From the NCBI GenBank assembly GCA_949130495.1, contig OX422216.1, positions 363,778,605-363,842,604 on the forward strand: a stretch of DNA of 64,000 bases, in the 5' to 3' direction. The notes under the pieces are model-generated. The model saw only the letters and a list, made by a program, of their open reading frames with translations, ran no database searches and was not told where the DNA came from. The first letter of the stretch is position 1; each line of letters opens with the position of its first letter. The translations under genes were made by a program, and so were the position numbers. Below are positions 57,810 through 64,000 of this stretch, one piece after another. This stretch comes from Sambucus nigra. Its lineage: Eukaryota > Streptophyta > Magnoliopsida > Dipsacales > Adoxaceae.

Positions 57810-59640
57810 ACTTATATAGACTTTTAGGTTAGTTGATTTAATCCCAAATTTGATTCCAAAATTTAAAAAGCAAAAAAATCAAAATTTTGAAAATTAAATA
57901 AATTATAATATCTCTCAAAACCGTTTCATGCAAACCCTCAATCTCCTCCTACATACATTCTCGAGAATCCCATAGTTGAGTACGATCCTGATAGTCCACG
58001 TACTCCTCGTGTTCCACAATTTTGGGTTCCGCCTCCTACACCTCCAAACTCCATCACGAGTCACACCCTGAGTCACACTTCTAGGATAATGAGTGAGGAC
58101 TTCGAGTTCTTGGGAAAGAGAGAAATGTCGAATATAGCCAGTTTCGGTACGGGTGAGGGAAACCTACCGTATCGTCCCATGAAATATATCTAATTTCCCA
58201 AACGAACTGTCACCCCTGGGTGCATTCTACTTCCATACAATGCAGGACAGTTCCACTTTCATAATGGGATGATATAAATTCCTCCCACATTCCATGGTAT
58301 CGATTCGGATAAATCATACCTACACATCCGTGAGTTGGATGAGGCATGCGACGTTTAGTGATCAAGTTTGCATGCAAGACGTCATTCGCCTAAAAAAATT
58401 CCTTTTTCCTTAAAGGATAAAGCTAAAACATGGCTTTGGTCTTTACTATAGAACTCCATTATATCATGGAAGGATATCAAATCCAAGTTTCTCTCGAAAT
58501 TCTTTCCACAACATAAAACCAACTCCGCCAAGGCTCAAATTCAAGCCTTTTGATAACAAGATAATGAGTCATTTGATCGGTGTTGAGAACGCTTTCAAGA
58601 GTTAGGTAACGCTTTCCCACATCATGGATTTGAGAAGCATCACCTTATCTCTTTCTTCCATCAAGGGTTAACTATAGCGTCTCAACAACTTGTTCAAACT
58701 ATGTGTGAATGACCGTTTTGGGAGTTAGATGCTAGCGATGCCGATGCCCATCTTAAGTATGTCATCAACACTACTCAAGCATGGGACACATCCGATCCCA
58801 ATGCCCAAAACTGACCTCGACAAATGTCCACCACTCCTTCTGCGTCCGGTCTATACCAATTGGACAAATATACCTTATTAGACCATCGACTTGATCAATT
58901 TGAGAAAAGTATGAGAGACATACTCGGAGCATGACTAAGAGAAACCTCCGGATCCAATCAAACGAGAGAGAAGGTGTGCGCTATTTGTGAGGTGAGACAT
59001 TCAACTGCGGAATGCCCCACGATACCTGCCTAAAAGATCATGCTTTAAGAACAATTAAATGCGGTAGGAGAGTTTAAGGATAATTTCAATGCTCCTCACA
59101 GGAACTCATACAACCCTTCATAGAGAAACCATCCTAGTTTTAGCTACGGCAATAATAAGCTGTGTTGAATCCTACTTCACATGTTGACCCACCTCCACCT
59201 CCTCCATAATTTCAACAAGCGCCACCTATGCCAACACATATGCAAGTACCACCTCCCGCACCGTATGTCACCCGACCGTGGAGAACTCTCGAGGATAGTT
59301 TAAATAAATTCATCCAGTCTCAAAATGGGACCAATGCTAAGTTTGAGCACATGTTCACTGAGATGAATACAAGTATCTCTAGGTTGAAATAATCCTTAAG
59401 TATCCAAGAAAAGGGCAAGTTTCCGGCCCAAGGCCAAAGACCTCCCCAAGGTCAACCTAGTGTTAACTCTACATCCAACGCAAATCAAGAGCAATGTAGT
59501 GAAATTACCACTCTATGTAGTGGAAGGGTTGTTGACTTATCACCTCCTCCACGCGATGAGCAAAATAAAAAGGAGATTTCTCCCGACACGAAAGAGGCCG
59601 AAGATGTTCCCTTGAAAAAGAGTGGTAATGAAGACATAGG

Positions 59641-62616
59641 TGTAATACCCCGTATTTTTATGCTATATTAATTTGGGGATTTATTAATATTAATGTGAAT
59701 TAATTATTTAATAAAAATCCGGAAATTAATTATGTTATAATTATTAACGAGATGAGAGTTAGTAATTATGGGAAAATTTGTTGAATATTACTAATGATCA
59801 AAGTAATATATAATAGTGGTCATATTAAATGTCACGAGTGAATAAAATGACAATTTTAAAAATTTGAGTCGGGACGCGCCCGTGTCGCGTCGGGACTAAA
59901 TATTGATAAATAAAAGTAAATATTTTATAAGTTGTCCGTATGGTCATTTTGAGTGCGCCAACGCGTCCGAAAGGGTCGAGATAGTCAGAAAAGTATACCC
60001 GGGGGTTTGATTTGGGTCTCGGGGCGTTTTTAGGCCTAATTAGTACCCCGGGAGGGCATTTTAGTCATTTTGTATTTTTGGGTAATTAAACCCACGAAAA
60101 TTAAAGGGGTTATATCAGATATTTAGGTTATCTCCTAGGGTTAGATAACTCAAAACACTAGAACGTCCATTGGAGAGGAGAGGGGAGAGCTCTCGAGGCA
60201 TTCCAAGGCTCAAAACTCAACCGTTTGCACCGCCGCCACCGCCAACGCGTAGATCGCGAGACGGGGAACACAACCACACCAAATTCAACACCAAACCAGA
60301 TTTCTGAAAATCCCAGGAAAGTGTTTATCTTGCTTATTTCGTTGATGCATCTTTCATATTGGTTTAGGAATGATTAGGATGAATTGTATGGAAGAAAAAC
60401 CCAATTTGAGATAGGAAATTGCATGTAGTGATGACTTAAATGATATTCTGGAAACCTTTTGTGATGTAGAGGATTAAACCACGAAATTTTGATGTTGTAT
60501 AAGAAGGAAACCTTAGAGCCAATCAGAATAAAGGAGGCAAATTCGCGCATTAGGCCCCCCGAACCGGTTCGCATGTACCCCGAACCGGTTCGCCCCCCAA
60601 ACCGGTTCGCCCCTGGGTTCGCGAATGTTTGCTGGTCTGGGGTGCTTTTTCTTCCATTCAACACTTAGAATTTTTTTCTTGTTTTCTTTCCTTTCTTCCT
60701 TGGATTTTTCTTCAACTTCAACGGGTCATAACTCATCAACCGTAGCTCGGATTTGGGTGCCGTTTCTTCCAGTGTTCTCGTTGTTCCGAGCTCTTCAACT
60801 TTCCAGTTGACTCCTCCTTCGGGATCTGGCTGCAGAATTACCAAAATGCCCTTGAACTTGCCTTCTTAGCTTTTCTTTCATTGTCTCGCTTTCTCTTTTG
60901 CTGCTTGCATAATTAACCTGTAAAACCAATAAGAGAAGCACGAAACAAGAAATACTTGCCAACGAAGATTAGTAGCATAAATGTGCGTCAAATCCATATA
61001 GGCTACATCACTCGGGTTCACAAATGCACTGAAATGAGGGGAATAAATATACAATATTTATGTCCAATCACGTAGTAAGTTGGAAAAACCCTTCGAATTA
61101 AAGTTAGAAACGAACCATTATACTTGATATATAATAATGGGAAAATAAGGATAAATGTTGTGAATGTGGGTTATGGGATAAACCTAAATTGATATAATAA
61201 AAGTGGTATATTTATATGATTGTGTATGCATATATTATATACTTGTGAAATCATGCCCGCGCTACTTGCTATCCATGAGGTTTCCGCGCTGGGACGATCT
61301 TATCTCGTATGCCTTATGGGGGATATTGACTCGTACCCTAGAAGATAGAAATCCTAGGTACAGGCTATCGAATTGGTAGTCACGGTCCTAAGAGACGTGA
61401 GGGTATGTACTGACCTCTTGGACTTGGAAACTATGCTTCGCCTCAATATTGTTTGTGTATGTATTTATACAGTTCGAGAGTGATTCTGAACTTGTATTCC
61501 CTTTAGTACGATTGATACAGGGATTGGATAGCAGAGTATGCCCGCACCATAATTTTTATGTGGGGTGCTGTTAGAATATATATATATTATACGAGTATTT
61601 AATATATATATATGAACTTCTGAAATTTGGAAAACTGCCTACTGTGTTATGGTAAGTAAGACATGTGAAATGACTCAAATTGGAAATACTTGTTTTGAAA
61701 AGTATAATATGATATTGAAAAACTTTATGAATCAATAAAGTTAAAATGAGCGTTTTGTATTAAATGAAACTATCCTTTTAAACCATGATGTTGTTAAATA
61801 ATAAATCTTGAGAGTCACCTAAGATAAGTTAAATCCTTGGGAAAAGATAGTGTGATATATGATGAGATAAACCATTGGGAAGGTTAGTACGATAGGAGTA
61901 CACATTAGAAGAGAGGTGAGAATTTCTCAAGAGAGTGTCGCACTAATATGTTGTTGCATTGGCCTGTATCAATTTAAATACTTGCTAAACGAATTTTTAA
62001 ATCATATACACTATCGGGCTCTGACTCATTTCTATTCCTCTTTCTCTCTTGTATATATATGTATATATTACAGGTGCCCAGCCACAGGGGCGTCTTGCTT
62101 AGGATCCCTTGGAAGGAACGTGCTGCAGCTTAGGTGGGAGTTGCAGGCCACTTGATTAGACGATTTCATTTACTTGATTCCACTTCTATCATTCTCAGTT
62201 ATTGGGGCATGTGTCGCCCTTTCCACTATTTAGCTGTTTTATTGGGAAAATTGTATTTCAGTTATTTCTAGTACTGTTACTTTGGGATTTATTCAGCATG
62301 CATGTTTTACTTTAAGTTTTAAATGCTGGGATTTAGTTGTTGAATGTTTAAATTAATTGCATTATATGTTCCAGGATTATTGTGGTGTGATTCTTTAAAT
62401 ATTAAATTGTTGTAGATAATTAAATCTTTATTTTCAAAATAAAATTTGGAAAGAAATGTTTAAAATTGGTTTTGATACTTAGCTTAATTAAATAGGGTGT
62501 TAAATTTGGAAAAGTTATTTTTACGACAGTGGTGCTAAGAATGAACCAACTGTTCATCTTGATTTTAATTTAATAAAGGAGTGATCGCCCGGTATTTAAT
62601 TAGGCGGGGTGTCACA
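59641..62616 (+). mobile_element. N: solo chromovirus-type LTR (2976 bp) in Athila M gag
   Basis: TGTAATACCCCG...GGGGTGTCACA, flanked by ATAGG (59636-59640) and ACAGG (62617-62621), a TSD with one transition. Gag text continues across it. Features shared with J and E: AAACCCTAG-like leader, donor-like CCCAG|GAAAGTG at 60316/60317, acceptor TTACAG|GTGCCCAGCCACAGGGG at 62073/62074. Palindromes at 60560-60609 and the inverted module shared with Athila LTRs at about 60670-60771. No coding content; the 79-codon frame at 61916 is not a gene. Confidence 0.93.
60560..60609. repeat. CGAACCGGTTCG palindromes in solo LTR N
   Basis: Perfect 12-base palindrome at 60560-60571 and 60581-60592, and an AAACCGGTTCG variant at 60599-60609, separated by about 9 C-rich bases. 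The same 12-mer occurs in the LTR of the host element M (56748-56759). Confidence 0.93.
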
Positions 62617-62899
62617 ACAGGCAGGCCGGAAGTGGTTGTGAAACCTCCCAGTACAGCCCCATACCCTCAACGGTTGGTCCCTCACTCCCAAGAGACCTCT
62701 CAGGTTGATGTCCTGGACGTTCTTAAGCAAGTAAAGATCAATTTACCTTTTCTCGAGACTATAAAGCAAATTCCCGCGTACGTTAAGTTCCTTAAGGACT
62801 TGCTCACGATGAACCATAGGCTAAAGGTAAAGAGAAAAATGTGTTTTTAATACAGAACTTCAGATTAATATTATTGAGTGATCTTCCATTAAAATATAA

Positions 62900-63430
62900 A
62901 GATCCGGGTGCACCCACCATTTAGTGCCTCATGGGGAAGAACCGAATCAAAATAGCGCTAATAGATTTAAGGGCGAGTGATAACATCCTCCCCTATTCCA
63001 TCTATAAGTTGGGGGCTCTTAAGCCCACGAATATGACTCTCTAACTCGCAGATTTCTCGATGAAGATTCCTCGAGGAATTGTTAAAGATGTGATCGTCTA
63101 AATTGACACTTTCTACTTCCTGGTGGATTTTGTCATTTGGGATTAGGAGCCATCCATTCTCCCGAGCAATCATGTTCCCGTCATCCTTGGCCTCCCATTC
63201 TTAACTACGGCTAATGCACTTATTAATACTCGAAATGGGTGAATGCAACTAATGTTCGGGAATATGACCCTTGAAACAAACATCTTTAATAACACCAAGC
63301 TCGAGGGTGATGAAAGTGAACCGTGAGATACGGATCTTATAGAGGAAATACACGAGCAGGAGAGGATTCACCTGAGAGAGACGTTAGGGTTAGGCCTTGG
63401 TGCACTAAATGAGAACAGTAATTTTGACAT
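62900..63430 (+). pseudogene. Athila M protease region
   Basis: ALIDLRASDNILPYSIYK (active-site D kept, the following G changed to R), MKIPRGIVKDVI, FYFLVDFVIWD and VPVILGLPFLTTANALIN match protease of D at 22420-22700. Stops occur near 63043, 63100, 63145 and 63240. Confidence 0.82.
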
Positions 63431-63449
63431 TGAGCAAGAAGTAGGGTAG

Positions 63450-63944
63450 GTGTGTTTAGTGATAGCGATTGAGAGCGAGATCGAGCACATAGGCGTGAGC
63501 AGGATAAAAGGATTAGAGGAGAGTGAGAGAAACTCCTCGAGAAGTAATCATGAGAGAGAGTTAGGAAATATGAGTCTAGAGGACTTTGAGAAAGAATTTG
63601 GGCTGATGGATGAGAACCTTAATGTTGAATTCCAACCTTTATTGGACTCATTTAGTCACTTAGAAGAAAGCAAATGGAAAGATAAGGTAGATAAATTCCT
63701 TCTTTGTGACCATCCACCCATACCACTTGAGTCCTCTAATGCGATTGAGGAAAAGACTCAAGTATCGTCCGATTTAGAGCCCGACCCATGCACTCCTGAA
63801 ACTAAGAGAAATCGAGATGTGACCTCCAAGTCGGTGCACATAGGCAAAGATTTGATTAGGCACCACAAGGATCCCTTCCCAGCGAGTCATCCCGAGACCC
63901 AGGGTCTCTCCCTTATCTATGGGACTGGGCCTAACTTGTTTTAA
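63450..63944 (+). CDS. Athila M post-protease acidic ORF, function unknown
   Basis: A 164-codon open stretch directly after protease, in the position of the protease-RT linker. It is acidic (EDFEKEFGLMDENLNVEF, EESKWKDKVDKFLL) and then serine/proline-rich, with no domain I recognise. The matching region in D (about 22860-23016) is shorter and only loosely similar. The start shown is the first ATG in the open frame, but the real product would be part of Gag-Pol. RT should follow beyond the window. Confidence 0.5.
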   Translation: MCLVIAIESEIEHIGVSRIKGLEESERNSSRSNHERELGNMSLEDFEKEFGLMDENLNVEFQPLLDSFSHLEESKWKDKVDKFLLCDHPPIPLESSNAIEEKTQVSSDLEPDPCTPETKRNRDVTSKSVHIGKDLIRHHKDPFPASHPETQGLSLIYGTGPNLF

Positions 63945-64000
63945 CTATTTACTTAAGACAAGAAGAGGGGGGAGACTAGGAGAGCAAAAATCCCCGTATA

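Larger units (their letters stand above)
57928..62850 (+). pseudogene. gag: Athila M gag (split by solo LTR N)
   Basis: Parallels gag of D from the ATG at 57928. Recognisable blocks include the capsid region near 58290-58700, with indels and stops, and a zinc knuckle CAICEVRHSTAEC at 58977-59015. The proline-rich tail is interrupted at 59640 and resumes at 62622 (PEVVVKPPSTAPYPQRLVP, then LETIKQIPAYVKFLKDLLT) to a stop at 62848. More decayed than D in the capsid part. Confidence 0.82.
56261..64000 (+). mobile_element. M: second Athila element, running out of the window
   Basis: Starts TGAATAGGCATAAATTC after CGTGA (candidate TSD 56256-56260). The 5' LTR, an intact-looking PBS, gag and protease follow in the same order as in D. 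It is split at 59641-62616 by solo LTR N. The 3' end lies beyond 64000. Confidence 0.92.

Overview
The window reads as repeat-dense heterochromatin of a flowering plant, probably a eudicot. I recognise no host gene, rRNA or tRNA gene. Almost every base can be assigned to LTR retrotransposons of three groups: Ty3/gypsy non-chromoviruses (Tat and Athila), Ty3/gypsy chromoviruses (Tekay-like) and Ty1/copia (Sirevirus-like). The plant assignment rests on Athila-type and Tat-type primer-binding sites, the dual RNase H of Tat, a Tekay-type polyprotein with a C-terminal chromodomain, plant-type introns and TATA boxes, and deep nesting.

Layout, left to right. (A) 1-8449, plus strand: the 3' half of a Tat element with pol, a 120-bp tandem array, a large spliced gene on the opposite strand, and the 3' LTR. 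It sits inside the left LTR of (B) 8450-12908, minus strand, a pol-less copia element that keeps only a gag remnant. (C) 12909-31727, plus: the 3' end and 3' LTR of a chromovirus, split by (D) 16062-30931, a complete but decayed Athila element with TSD TCCAT. D is itself split by (E), a solo chromovirus-type LTR at 18999-21744, minus, TSD CATAT. 31728-35983 holds unclassified DNA (F) and a copia LTR/3'-UTR fragment (G). (H) 35984-38590 is an LTR of the C family in inverted orientation. (I) is an old chromovirus whose gag-RT part (38591-39628) and integrase-LTR part (51346-55026) are separated by (J), a young Tekay element (39629-51345) with the unusual structure LTR-internal-LTR-partial internal. 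Then come a C-family LTR piece (K), a Tat LTR/gag start (L), and a second Athila (M, 56261 to the window end) split by a second solo chromovirus LTR (N, 59641-62616).

How the parts work. In each autonomous lineage gag makes the particle, protease cuts the polyprotein, reverse transcriptase/RNase H copy the RNA from a tRNA primer at the PBS and from the polypurine tract, and integrase inserts the copy, making the 5-bp TSDs. All polyproteins here carry stops or frameshifts. J is least damaged: three stops and a lost protease aspartate.

Most interesting: (1) unrelated LTR families carry arrays of the same short palindromes (a TCGTTCGAACGA group and a CGAACCGGTTCG group), and an Athila LTR and a chromovirus LTR also share an adjoining ~90-bp module in opposite orientation; (2) the Tat antisense gene can be traced as four phase-consistent exons with its own TATA box and Kozak ATG; (3) the Tat 3'-UTR tandem repeat is collinear with a stretch of the element's own pol coding sequence; (4) three chromovirus LTRs appear to contain a leader intron with a GC-type or odd 5' splice site and a conserved acceptor exon.
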